A DNA stretch of 35,482 nt from Tepidimonas fonticaldi (lineage in GTDB: Bacteria > Pseudomonadota > Gammaproteobacteria > Burkholderiales > Burkholderiaceae_C). How positions within the stretch are numbered: the first letter of the stretch is position 1; each line of letters begins with the position of its first letter. The DNA lies in the NCBI RefSeq assembly GCF_007556755.1, contig NZ_VJOO01000026.1:1-35482 (forward strand). Direction: 5' to 3'. Positions 25,072 to 35,187 of this stretch are shown in pieces. A program made the translations under genes and the position numbers. The notes beneath the pieces are model-generated. The model searched no databases. It saw only the letters and a list, made by a program, of their open reading frames with translations, and had not been told where the DNA came from.

Positions 25072-25956
25072 ATGGCCACCACCTACTTTGCCACCCTGCC
25101 AGAGCCATGGGGCTGGGTCGTCTCTGCCGTGCTGGGGCTCATCGTCGGCAGCTTCCTCAACGTCGTGATCCACCGCCTGCCGCGCATGCTGGAGCGCCGC
25201 TGGGCGGCCGAATGCGCCGCGCTGCAAGCGCCCGCCGCAGGCGGCACCGGGGATGCGGCCGCCCCAGCCCCGGAACGCTACGACCTGCTGGCGCCGCGCT
25301 CGCACTGCCCGGCGTGCCACACCCCCATCCGCTGGTACCACAACATTCCGGTACTGAGCTGGCTGGCGCTGCGCGGCCGTTGTGCGGCGTGCGCAGCGCC
25401 TATCTCCTGGCGGTACCCGCTGGTCGAGGGGCTGACCGGTCTGGCCTTCGCCCTGGTGTTTGCCCGCCACGGGGCCGGCGCGGCCACCGTCGCGTGGTGG
25501 GGTTTCATGGCGGCCGTGCTGGCCCTGGCCTTCATCGACTGGGACACGACGCTGCTGCCGGACGACATCACGCTGCCGCTGGTCTGGGCCGGTCTGATCG
25601 CCGCGGCCACCGGCCTGAGCGGCGTTGCGCTGCCCGATGCGCTGTGGGGCGCCGTTGCCGGCTATCTGTCGCTGTGGAGCGTCTACTGGGCATTCAAGCT
25701 GCTTACCGGCAAGGAGGGCATGGGCTACGGTGACTTCAAACTGCTGGCCGCGCTGGGAGCGTGGCTGGGCTGGTCCGCGCTGATTCCGCTGGTGCTGGTG
25801 GCCTCGGCCCTGGGCGCCGTCGTCGGGCTGCTCATGAAGGCTTCCAACGCCCTGCGCGAAGGCCGCTACGTGCCCTTCGGGCCCTTTCTGGCCTTTGGCG
25901 GTCTGCTGGTGTGGGGGGTGGGGCCGCAGCGCCTGCTGGGCGCGCTGGGGTTGTGA
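25072..25956 (+). CDS. pilD: Type IV prepilin peptidase/N-methyltransferase
   Basis: A 294-aa polytopic membrane aspartyl protease that cleaves and methylates type IV pilin and pseudopilin leaders. VGSFLNVVIHRLP at the N-terminus, the two CxxC pairs (CPACHTP and CAACAAP) of the cytoplasmic methylase loop, the first catalytic Asp in FIDWDTTLLPDD and the second in GYGDFKLLAALG are present. It leads the pilD-coaE-zapD-yacG series that is standard in Burkholderiales, but pilB and pilC, usually just upstream, are replaced here by the urease operon. The stop overlaps the coaE ATG (TGATG). Confidence 0.95.
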   Translation: MATTYFATLPEPWGWVVSAVLGLIVGSFLNVVIHRLPRMLERRWAAECAALQAPAAGGTGDAAAPAPERYDLLAPRSHCPACHTPIRWYHNIPVLSWLALRGRCAACAAPISWRYPLVEGLTGLAFALVFARHGAGAATVAWWGFMAAVLALAFIDWDTTLLPDDITLPLVWAGLIAAATGLSGVALPDALWGAVAGYLSLWSVYWAFKLLTGKEGMGYGDFKLLAALGAWLGWSALIPLVLVASALGAVVGLLMKASNALREGRYVPFGPFLAFGGLLVWGVGPQRLLGALGL

Positions 25957-26561
25957 TGGGCACGCCCCTGCGCATCGGGCTGACCGGCGGCATCGGCAGC
26001 GGCAAAAGCACGGTCGCGGCCATGCTCGCCGCGCTGGGCGCGACCGTGGTGGATGCGGACGCCATCTCCCGCGCCAGCACCGCGCCGGGCGGCGCCGCGA
26101 TCGAGCCGATCCGGCAGGCCTTCGGCGATGCCTTCATCACGCCTGCGGGTGCGCTGGACCGCGACCGCATGCGCGCGCGGGTGTTCAGCGACGCCGACGC
26201 CAAGGCGCGGCTGGAGGCCATCATCCACCCCCTGGTGCGGGCCGAGATCGACCGCCGCATCGCCGCCTGCACGGCCGACGCCATCGTGCTGGACCTGCCG
26301 CTGCTGGTGGAGTCGGCGGCATGGCGGCAGCGCTGCGACCGGGTGTGGGTGGTCGACTGCACGCCGCAGACGCAAATCCGCCGCGTCATGGCCCGCAACG
26401 GCTGGCCGCGTGAGCAGGTGCTGGCCGTGCTCGCCCAGCAGGCCAGCCGGGCCCAACGGCTGGCCGCGGCCGACGTGGTGATCGACAACGACGACGTCGA
26501 TCTGGACACCCTGCGCGAGCGCGTGCGGCGCGCGTGGGAAGCGCGGGGATTGCCGCTATGA
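25956..26561 (+). CDS. coaE: Dephospho-CoA kinase
   Basis: A 201-aa P-loop kinase for the last step of coenzyme A synthesis. Walker A GGIGSGKSTVAAML (residues 10-23), DADAISR for substrate, IHPLVRAEI and DLPLLVES are the familiar motifs, and the C-terminal AADVVIDNDDVDLDTLRERV is typical. The ATG overlaps the pilD stop. zapD starts 7 bases downstream. Confidence 0.96.
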   Translation: MGTPLRIGLTGGIGSGKSTVAAMLAALGATVVDADAISRASTAPGGAAIEPIRQAFGDAFITPAGALDRDRMRARVFSDADAKARLEAIIHPLVRAEIDRRIAACTADAIVLDLPLLVESAAWRQRCDRVWVVDCTPQTQIRRVMARNGWPREQVLAVLAQQASRAQRLAAADVVIDNDDVDLDTLRERVRRAWEARGLPL

Positions 26562-26568
26562 TGCCCGC

Positions 26569-27327
26569 GTGATCCTGTACGAATACCCCTTCAACGAGCG
26601 CATCCGCACCTATCTGCGTCTGGAGCACCTGCTGCGGCGGCTCGCCGAACTGGTGGCGCGCACGCACCCGCTGGATCACCACTACGCGATCCAGACGCTG
26701 TTCGAGATCGTGGACGTCGGCGCCCGCGCCGACCTCAAAACCGAGATCCTGAAAGACCTGGAGCGCCACAAGCAGATCTTCAACGGCTATCGGGGCAACC
26801 CCGCCATCTCGGAGGCGGCGCTGGACCAGTTCATCGCCCGCATCGACACCTGCTATGCGGCCCTGCGCGACGACGAGGGCAAGGCGGGCCATTCGCTAGC
26901 CGGCATCGAGTGGCTGACGGCCATTCGCAACCGCATCGCCATCCCCGGCGGCACTTGCGAGTTCGACCTGCCCGCCTACCACGACTGGCAACACCGTCCG
27001 GTCGAGCAGCGGCAGGCCGATCTGGCCCGCTGGGCGGGCGAGATCGCCTGCCTGGCCGAACCCGTGCATCTGCTGCTGCGGCTGCTGCGCGAATCGGGTC
27101 TGGCGCAAAAGGTCTATGCCACGCACGGCCAATACCAGCAAAGCCTGCCGCAAAGCCGCACCTTCCAATTGCTGCGCGTGTGGCTGGACCCCGCGCTGCA
27201 GCTGATCCCCGAGATCAGCGGCAACCGGCTGCTGTTTTCGGTGCGGCTGCTGCGGCGCACCGACGACGGCCGGCTGGAGCACGCCGCCGACGCCGAGGCC
27301 GAGTTCGAAGTCCACCTGTGTGCCTGA
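26569..27327 (+). CDS. zapD: Cell division protein ZapD
   Basis: A 252-aa cytoplasmic FtsZ-bundling factor. [21 protein letters not shown] at the N-terminus, [13 protein letters not shown], the central [13 protein letters not shown] and C-terminal [12 protein letters not shown] are characteristic of ZapD (YacF/DUF1342). The start is a GTG at 26569, the only codon that gives the family N-terminus. It lies in the conserved coaE-zapD-yacG order and its stop overlaps the yacG ATG. Confidence 0.95.
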   Translation: MILYEYPFNERIRTYLRLEHLLRRLAELVARTHPLDHHYAIQTLFEIVDVGARADLKTEILKDLERHKQIFNGYRGNPAISEAALDQFIARIDTCYAALRDDEGKAGHSLAGIEWLTAIRNRIAIPGGTCEFDLPAYHDWQHRPVEQRQADLARWAGEIACLAEPVHLLLRLLRESGLAQKVYATHGQYQQSLPQSRTFQLLRVWLDPALQLIPEISGNRLLFSVRLLRRTDDGRLEHAADAEAEFEVHLCA

Positions 27328-27551
27328 TGCCGGCCAGCGCCCCGATGACGCAGCCCTTTGCCGCCCGCACCGTCACCTGCCCCGCCTGCGGGGGACCATC
27401 GCGCTACGCCCCCGACAACCCCTGGCGCCCCTTTTGCAGCGAGCGCTGCAAGCAACTGGACCTGGGCGCCTGGGCCAGCGAGCGCTTTCGCGTGCCCGAC
27501 CCGACACCCCCCGATCCGGGCGAGCTGTCCGACGGCCGCATCCCCTCGTGA
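27327..27551 (+). CDS. yacG: DNA gyrase inhibitor YacG (zinc-finger)
   Basis: A 74-aa zinc protein that binds GyrB and inhibits gyrase. The four zinc ligands lie in CPACGG and [21 protein letters not shown] is the conserved segment after them. The ATG at 27327 overlaps the zapD stop (TGATG); the ATG at 27345 is a shorter alternative. Confidence 0.93.
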   Translation: MPASAPMTQPFAARTVTCPACGGPSRYAPDNPWRPFCSERCKQLDLGAWASERFRVPDPTPPDPGELSDGRIPS

Positions 27552-27567
27552 TCGCGCGGGCCGCGCC

Positions 27568-28518
27568 GTGAACCGCCTCACCCTCGAACGCCGGCAGGTC
27601 TGGATCTATGCCGCGGCCATCGCGGCGGGCCTGTTCGCCGGCGGCGCCTGGCCCGACACCGCCCCCGTGCTGGAGGCGTGGCTGTGGCCCTCCCTGGCGC
27701 TGCTGCTGTACGTGACCTTCGTGCAGGTGCCGCTGTGGCATGTGCGCGATGCGTTCCGCGACCACCGCTTCATCGCGGCGATGCTGGTGGGCAACTTCGT
27801 CGTCTTGCCGGTGGTCGTGGCGGTGCTGCTCGCGGGGCTGCCGCCCGACCCCGCGGTGCGCCTGGGCGTGGCGATGGTGCTGCTCGTGCCCTGCACCGAC
27901 TGGTTCATCACCTTCAGCCAACTGGGCGGGGCCAATGTCGCACGCGCCATCGCGACCACCCCCATCAACCTGCTGCTCCAACTGGCGCTGCTGCCGGTGT
28001 ATTTGTGGTTGCTGCTGGATGCGCAGCCCCTCGTCGGGTGGGGATTGACGGACATCGCGCCCGCCCTGGGCGTCGTGGCCGTGGCCCTGCTGCTGGCGGC
28101 CGCGTCGGAGCGCTGGATCGAAGCCCGGCCCACCCGGCATGCGTGGCGGAAACGGCTGGTGTGGTGGCCGGTTCCGCTGCTGGCCGTGGTGGTGTTTTTG
28201 ATTGCGGGTGTCCAGGCCCATGCGGCCTGGGACGCTTTCGGCTCGCTGGCCGGGGTCGTCCCCGTCTTCGTCGTCTTTCTGCTGCTGGGCGGGGCCATCG
28301 CCAAGGTGCTGGCCCGCCTGATGCGACTGCCGCGCGATCAGGGCCGAACGCTCGCCTTCAGTCTGGGCACACGCAACTCCTTCGTCGTGCTGCCGTTCGC
28401 CCTCGCCCTGCCCCCGGGGTGGGAGGTGGTCGCCCTGATCATCGTCCTGCAATCGCTGGTGGAGCTGGTGGGGATGGTGTTCTACCTGTGGTGGATTCCC
28501 CGCCACCTGTTCCGGTGA
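27568..28518 (+). CDS. ACR3/bile acid:sodium symporter-type permease
   Basis: A 316-aa integral membrane protein with about ten hydrophobic helices. The motif LLVPCTDWFITFSQLGGANVARAIATTPINLLLQ and GTRNSFVVLPFALALP match the arsenic-resistance/bile-acid-symporter (BASS/ACR3) group, which includes arsenite exporters and organic-anion transporters. No arsR, arsC or other arsenic gene is near, so arsenite as substrate is unproven. The start is a GTG at 27568, 16 bases after yacG; nearby upstream GTGs run into a stop. It converges with mutT. Confidence 0.8.
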   Translation: MNRLTLERRQVWIYAAAIAAGLFAGGAWPDTAPVLEAWLWPSLALLLYVTFVQVPLWHVRDAFRDHRFIAAMLVGNFVVLPVVVAVLLAGLPPDPAVRLGVAMVLLVPCTDWFITFSQLGGANVARAIATTPINLLLQLALLPVYLWLLLDAQPLVGWGLTDIAPALGVVAVALLLAAASERWIEARPTRHAWRKRLVWWPVPLLAVVVFLIAGVQAHAAWDAFGSLAGVVPVFVVFLLLGGAIAKVLARLMRLPRDQGRTLAFSLGTRNSFVVLPFALALPPGWEVVALIIVLQSLVELVGMVFYLWWIPRHLFR

Positions 28519-28523
28519 ACGGA

Positions 28524-29015
28524 TCAGGCGTTGGCCTGAGCGGTCTCGGGGCCACCCTCTTGCGCCATCCAGCGCAGCAGCGGCCACGTGCCGGGCAGCA
28601 CCGGCGTCACCGTCACCGGCAGCGTCTGCCAGGCAAACGCCTGCCCCTCGTGCATCTGCAGCTCGCCGCGCCAGTCGAACACGCGGCAGACGTGCAGCCG
28701 CACGCGCGCGTGCGGGTAGTCGGCCTCCAGCACGCGCCACGGGTGCGCCGACCCGATCGTCACGCCGATCTCTTCCTGCAGCTCGCGGCGCAGCGCCTGC
28801 TCCACCGTCTCGCCCGGCTCTACCTTGCCGCCGGGGAACTCCCAGTGCCCGGCGTAGGCCTTGCCGGGTGGGCGCGTGGTCAGCAGAAAGCGCCCGTCGC
28901 GGTCGAACAGCACGCCGACCGCCACGTCCACCACCGGGCGCGGGCCGGGCGCGCGCGGCCGGTCGGCATCGACCACCAGCACCTCGTCCGGCGCCGGCGC
29001 GGCGGGCGCGGTCAT
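28524..29015 (-). CDS. mutT: Nudix hydrolase, MutT-like (8-oxo-dGTP diphosphatase)
   Basis: A 163-aa protein with a complete Nudix box GGKVEPGETVEQALRRELQEEIGV, that is GX5EX7REUXEEXGU, at about residues 61-84. VDVAVGVLFDRDGRFLLTTRPPGKAYAGHWEFPGG before it is MutT-like. The first ~28 residues are a variable acidic/Pro tail. The ATG overlaps the stop of the DUF815 ATPase gene (ATGA). The order argJ-ATPase-mutT is common in Burkholderiales. Sanitation of oxidised nucleotides is the likely role. Confidence 0.88.
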   Translation of the reverse strand: MTAPAAPAPDEVLVVDADRPRAPGPRPVVDVAVGVLFDRDGRFLLTTRPPGKAYAGHWEFPGGKVEPGETVEQALRRELQEEIGVTIGSAHPWRVLEADYPHARVRLHVCRVFDWRGELQMHEGQAFAWQTLPVTVTPVLPGTWPLLRWMAQEGGPETAQANA

Positions 29016-29890
29016 GCCCCCTCCGTTGGCGTGCGACCCGCCCAGTCGCGCGCGAACTGGTAGGCCACGCGCCCGCTGCGCGCGCCGCGCTCCAGCGCCC
29101 ACACCAGCGCGGCGCGGCGCGCCTCGTCCCACTGCGCCTCGGGCACCCCGTAGGCGGCGAGCCACTGCCGCACCACGGCCAGGTATTCGTCCTGGCTGAA
29201 CGGGTAAAAGCTCACCCACAGGCCGAAGCGCTCCGACAGCGAGACCTTCTCCTCCACCGCCTCGCCCGGGTGCAGTTCGCCGTCGTCGCCGTAGGTGGCG
29301 GCGAGGTTGTCGCGCATCTTCTCCGGCAGCAGGTGGCGGCGGTTGCTGGTGGCGCAGATCAGCACGTTGGGGCTGGCGGCGGCCACCGAGCCGTCGAGGA
29401 TCGACTTCAGCGCCTTGTAGCCCGGCTCGCCCTCCTCGAAGCTCAGGTCGTCGCAGAAGACGAGGAAGCGCTCCGGCCGCGGCGCCACCACCTCGACGAT
29501 GTCGGGCAGGTCGGTGAGGTCGGCCTTGTCCACCTCGATCAGGCGCAGGCCCTCCCCGGCGTAGGCGTTCAGGCAGGCCTTGATCAGCGAGCTCTTGCCG
29601 GTGCCGCGCGCACCGGTCAGCAGCACGTTGTTGGCCGGCACCCCGCGCACGAAGCGCTCCAGGTTGCGCTGCACCTTGGCCTTCTGGTCGTCGATGGCCT
29701 GCAGGTCGTCCAGCCGGATCGCGGCCACGTGCCGCACCGGCTCCAGCACGCCGTGCGCCCCGCGCTTGCGGTAGCGGAACGCCACCGAGGCACTCCAATC
29801 GGGGGCGCAGAGCGGCTGCGGCAGGATGGCCTCGATGCGGTCGATCAGCGCCTCGGCGCGCGCCAGCAACCGTTCGAATCGTTCGTTCAT
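29012..29890 (-). CDS. DUF815-family AAA+ ATPase
   Basis: A 292-aa P-loop ATPase of the DUF815 (COG2607) family. Walker A GARGTGKSS is near residue 93 and Walker B FLVFCDDLSFE near residue 145. ICATSNRRHLLPE is the sensor-1 region, followed by EEKVSLSERFGLWVSFYPFSQDEYL, very typical of the family. The function of these ATPases is poorly known. The gene begins 14 bases after the argJ stop and overlaps mutT. Confidence 0.9.
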   Translation of the reverse strand: MNERFERLLARAEALIDRIEAILPQPLCAPDWSASVAFRYRKRGAHGVLEPVRHVAAIRLDDLQAIDDQKAKVQRNLERFVRGVPANNVLLTGARGTGKSSLIKACLNAYAGEGLRLIEVDKADLTDLPDIVEVVAPRPERFLVFCDDLSFEEGEPGYKALKSILDGSVAAASPNVLICATSNRRHLLPEKMRDNLAATYGDDGELHPGEAVEEKVSLSERFGLWVSFYPFSQDEYLAVVRQWLAAYGVPEAQWDEARRAALVWALERGARSGRVAYQFARDWAGRTPTEGA

Positions 29891-29903
29891 CAGCTCAAGG
29901 GGC

Positions 29904-31139
29904 TCAGCTGCGGTAGTCGGCGTTGATGCTGACGTAGTCGTGGCTCAGGTCGCACGTCCACACGGTCTCCGCGGCCGTGCCGCGCCCGAGGTCCACGCGC
30001 ACGGTGATCTCGCTTTGCTTCATCACGCGCTGGCCGTCCTCCTCGCGGTAGGCCGGGTGACGCCCGCCGCGGGTGACCACGTGCACGTCGTCCAGGAACA
30101 GCTCGATGCGCCCCTGGTCCAGGTCCTCGATGCCGGCGTAGCCCACCGCCGCCAGGATGCGGCCGAGGTTGGGGTCGCTGGCGTAGAAGGCGGTCTTGAC
30201 CAGCGGCGAGTGCGCGATGGCGTAGGCGGCCTTCAGGCATTCCTCGGCGTCGCGCCCGCCCTCCACGCGCACGGTGATGAACTTGGTCGCCCCCTCGCCG
30301 TCGCGCACGATGGCGTGCGCCAGCTCGCGCGCGACGTCCGTGACCGCCGCCTGCAGGGCCTGGCCAGCGGGACTGTCCAGCGACGTGATGCGCGGCAGGG
30401 CCGCGCGCCCGGTGGCCATCACGATGAAGGAATCGTTGGTGGAGGTGTCGCCATCGACCGTGATGCGGTTGAATGAGCCGTCGGCGGCGCGGCGGGCCAG
30501 CTCCCCGATCAGCTCCGGGGCCACCGGCGCGTCGGTGGCCACGAAGCCCAGCATCGTCGCCATGTTCGGCCGGATCATGCCGGCGCCCTTGGCAATGCCG
30601 GTCACCGTCACCGGCACGCCGTCGATCGTGACGCGCCGGCTGGCGGCCTTCGGCACGGTGTCGGTGGTCATGATGCCTTCGGCGGCGCGCAGCCAGTGCG
30701 CGCCATCGTCCGCCGCGTCGGCCAGCGCCGCCGGCAGGCCCGCCACGATGCGCTCGACCGGCAACGGCTCCATGATGACGCCGGTGGAAAACGGCAACAC
30801 CTGCTGCGGCGCCACGCCGAGCCGCTGCGCCAGCGCGATGCAGACCGCGCGCGCGTCGATCAGGCCCTGTTCGCCGGTGCCGGCGTTGGCGCAGCCGGTG
30901 TTGACCACCAGCGCGCGGATGCCCTGCCCCGCAGCCAGGTGCTCGCTGCAGACCTGCACCGGCGCGGCGCAGTAGCGGTTGCGGGTGAAGACGCCGCCCA
31001 CCGCGCTGCCTTCGTCGAGCAGCATGACGGTGAGATCCTTGCGGTTGGGCTTGCGCACGTGCGCCTCGGCCACGCCCAGGCGCAGGCCGGGCACGGGCAA
31101 CAGGTCAGCAGCGCCCGGGGGTGTGTACTGTACAGCCAT
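29904..31139 (-). CDS. argJ: Bifunctional glutamate N-acetyltransferase/amino-acid acetyltransferase ArgJ
   Basis: A 411-aa enzyme that transfers acetyl from N-acetylornithine to glutamate in the cyclic arginine pathway; it self-cleaves into alpha and beta chains. The nucleophile is Thr195 in [10 protein letters not shown], the autocatalytic site. [17 protein letters not shown] and [15 protein letters not shown] are conserved. Length and N-terminus ([19 protein letters not shown]) are normal. Upstream of it lies the chemoreceptor remnant and then secA on the same strand. A close AGAGG precedes the ATG. Confidence 0.96.
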   Translation of the reverse strand: MAVQYTPPGAADLLPVPGLRLGVAEAHVRKPNRKDLTVMLLDEGSAVGGVFTRNRYCAAPVQVCSEHLAAGQGIRALVVNTGCANAGTGEQGLIDARAVCIALAQRLGVAPQQVLPFSTGVIMEPLPVERIVAGLPAALADAADDGAHWLRAAEGIMTTDTVPKAASRRVTIDGVPVTVTGIAKGAGMIRPNMATMLGFVATDAPVAPELIGELARRAADGSFNRITVDGDTSTNDSFIVMATGRAALPRITSLDSPAGQALQAAVTDVARELAHAIVRDGEGATKFITVRVEGGRDAEECLKAAYAIAHSPLVKTAFYASDPNLGRILAAVGYAGIEDLDQGRIELFLDDVHVVTRGGRHPAYREEDGQRVMKQSEITVRVDLGRGTAAETVWTCDLSHDYVSINADYRS

Positions 31140-31190
31140 GCCTCTATCGTAGCCGATGGCGCAGCGGCCCCCGCCCCGGACCCCCGCAGC

Positions 31191-31214
31191 GGTCAGGTGG
31201 TCAGGTGGTCAGAA
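31191..31214. repeat. Three tandem 8-base units
   Basis: GGTCAGGT occurs twice exactly (31191-31198, 31199-31206) and then as GGTCAGAA (31207-31214). The third unit contains the stop codon of the chemoreceptor-tail remnant. Probably slippage or debris at the end of the remnant. Confidence 0.6.
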
Positions 31215-31403
31215 GGTGTCCCAATCGCCATCGTCGGCCTTGGCCGACGCGCTGCCCGTCGCGGCGGGCGGCAAGGGGGCGGCGGCCGGGGTGGAACGCG
31301 GTTTGGACGCCCCCGCCGGCGCAGCCACCCGAGCGGGCGACGGCTTGGGGGCTGCGGGCGCGAGCGCGGGCCGGGACGGTAGGCACGCAAGACCGCGTAT
31401 ACC
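31209..31403 (-). pseudogene. Orphan C-terminal tail of a methyl-accepting chemotaxis protein
   Basis: The 317 bases between argJ and secA hold no intact gene, but one minus-strand frame reads 64 codons from a TAG at 31404-31406 to a TGA. It encodes an Ala/Pro-rich linker (KPSPARVAAPAGASKPRS) ending in ADDGDWDTF. Such Ala/Pro/Lys tails ending in DWxTF are typical of Burkholderiales chemoreceptors, where the terminal pentapeptide tethers CheR/CheB. No signalling domain, start codon or ribosome site is present. It is best read as the remnant of a deleted or recombined receptor gene. Confidence 0.6.
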
Positions 31404-31456
31404 CTACTCCACCCCGTATGTCCGAGGTGCACGTCGCCCAAGGCTCACAGAGCCGG

Positions 31457-34213
<2,757 letters not shown>

Positions 34214-34343
34214 ACAAACCCCGCCGCGCGACCGCCCGGGGGCAGGCGCGGCTCAAGCAATTCTCGGATCGCTCCGCCAGCGGCGAAGCGCCATGACGCG
34301 CAGCCCGGGGGCTTGCGCACCCGGGACCGACAGTGCGGGCATT

Positions 34344-34367
34344 GTAGCCCCGCCTGCCCGGGGCTAC
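34344..34367 (-). terminator. Hairpin between the dciA-like gene and secA
   Basis: GTAGCCCC (34344-34351) and GGGGCTAC (34360-34367) form a perfect 8-base stem around an 8-base loop, 11 bases past the dciA-like stop. No T-run follows on the minus strand, so termination is uncertain. The rest of the 165-base gap up to secA is GC-rich and shows no clear promoter. Confidence 0.4.
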
Positions 34368-34378
34368 CGGACGGGCAT

Positions 34379-34678
34379 TCAGGACGCCTCGCGCCCCTGC
34401 ACCCGCACCTGCAGGGTCTGCACCTCGCCGCCTGCGGAGCGGGCCGCCGCCAGCAACACCGGCGCGAGCTGCCGCACCTTGGCCGCCACCGACGGGTTGG
34501 CTGCGAGCAGGCACCACACCCCATCCTCCAACGGCCCGGCGGTCACCCGCTCGCGCAGCAGGGGGGGCAAATGCACGGCCACCCGCTGGAGCAGCCGCCG
34601 CGACACCCAGGCGCGCTCGGCCACATCGGCCAGCACGGGGTTGGCACGCACGGCCTGCTGCAGCGTCAACACGGACAT
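34379..34678 (-). CDS. DciA-like DUF721 protein
   Basis: A 99-aa protein beginning MSVLTLQQAVRANPVLADVAERAW, with the helix-sheet pattern of the DUF721/DciA domain and the C-terminal LQVRVQG strand. DciA is the ancestral helicase loader that recruits DnaB; short DUF721 proteins are found next to secA in Burkholderiales, as here. The residues that contact DnaB are not recognisable by eye, so the loader role is inferred from family and position. Confidence 0.65.
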   Translation of the reverse strand: MSVLTLQQAVRANPVLADVAERAWVSRRLLQRVAVHLPPLLRERVTAGPLEDGVWCLLAANPSVAAKVRQLAPVLLAAARSAGGEVQTLQVRVQGREAS

Positions 34679-34712
34679 GGATGGCCCCTCTCGCCGGCAG
34701 CGCTCACCCGCT

Positions 34713-35012
34713 TCACTGCGGTGCCTGGCCCACGGCGTCGCGCAGGCATTTCTGCGTGAAACTGGTCTTGGCCGCGCCAGCCAGCTTCTTTTCTGCCGCC
34801 CGGGCGTCGCAGGCGGTCTGGGCGTCTTGTTCGCACTTTTTCAGGAACGACGTCTTGGCGGCGCCCGCCAGCTTCTTCTGGGCCGCGGCCGCGTGGCAGG
34901 TGGGGCCTGCGCCATCGGCCGCAGTGGCGGCCCAGGCCGGGCTGGCCGCCAGGGCCAGCGCCGTGGCGCCGGTGATCAAACCCGTGGCGAGACGAAGGGA
35001 CAGAATGCGCAT
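34713..35012 (-). CDS. PsiF-repeat secreted protein
   Basis: A 99-aa exported protein. Signal peptide MRILSLRLATGLITGATALALAASPAWA is followed by two tandem PsiF repeats, AAQKKLAGAAKTSFLKKCEQD and AAEKKLAGAAKTSFTQKCLRD, each with a conserved Cys, plus further cysteines just before each repeat. PsiF in E. coli is phosphate-starvation-inducible with unknown function. The two repeats are almost identical in sequence, indicating internal duplication. It lies 117 bases downstream of the interrupted sugar dehydrogenase tail. Confidence 0.85.
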   Translation of the reverse strand: MRILSLRLATGLITGATALALAASPAWAATAADGAGPTCHAAAAQKKLAGAAKTSFLKKCEQDAQTACDARAAEKKLAGAAKTSFTQKCLRDAVGQAPQ

Positions 35013-35128
35013 GGGACGACTCCAGACGGTTGGGGCCGACACCCTGCCGGCCCCAGGCGGACAGTCTACGCCAGGATGCGCCCTTTGCCACGCCCAGTGG
35101 ACCCCCACGCTGGCACCCAGACCGTGGC

Positions 35129-35187
35129 TCAGGGCGTGGGGCGCAGGCGCAGCAGCCGCCCGTCCGGCGCGTCGGTCAGCACATACA
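35129..35187 (-). pseudogene. 3' remnant of a PQQ-dependent sugar dehydrogenase gene cut by IS481
   Basis: After the transposase-like sequence ends (about PGHDM), the same frame continues as YVLTDAPDGRLLRLRPTP and stops at 35129. This closely resembles the C-terminus of soluble aldose sugar dehydrogenases (YliI/Gdh-B type), where a G(Y/L)LYVLTD...G.LL+L segment closes the last propeller blade. I infer that the element landed just inside the 3' end of such a gene; the 5' part would be beyond the window. The fragment is only about 18 codons, so the assignment is tentative. Confidence 0.45.

Noticed and set aside
27568-28518. Arsenite exporter as a firm call (arsB/acr3)
   Set aside because: The family also includes organic-anion transporters and no arsenic-resistance gene is nearby, so only the family level is supported.
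31122-31139. TACTGTACAG at the argJ start as a LexA box
   Set aside because: LexA needs CTGT-N8-ACAG; here CTGT and ACAG are directly joined, so the spacing is wrong.
34290-34332. Repeated CCCGGG motifs upstream of secA as a regulatory element
   Set aside because: Short self-complementary GC hexamers are expected by chance at this base composition.
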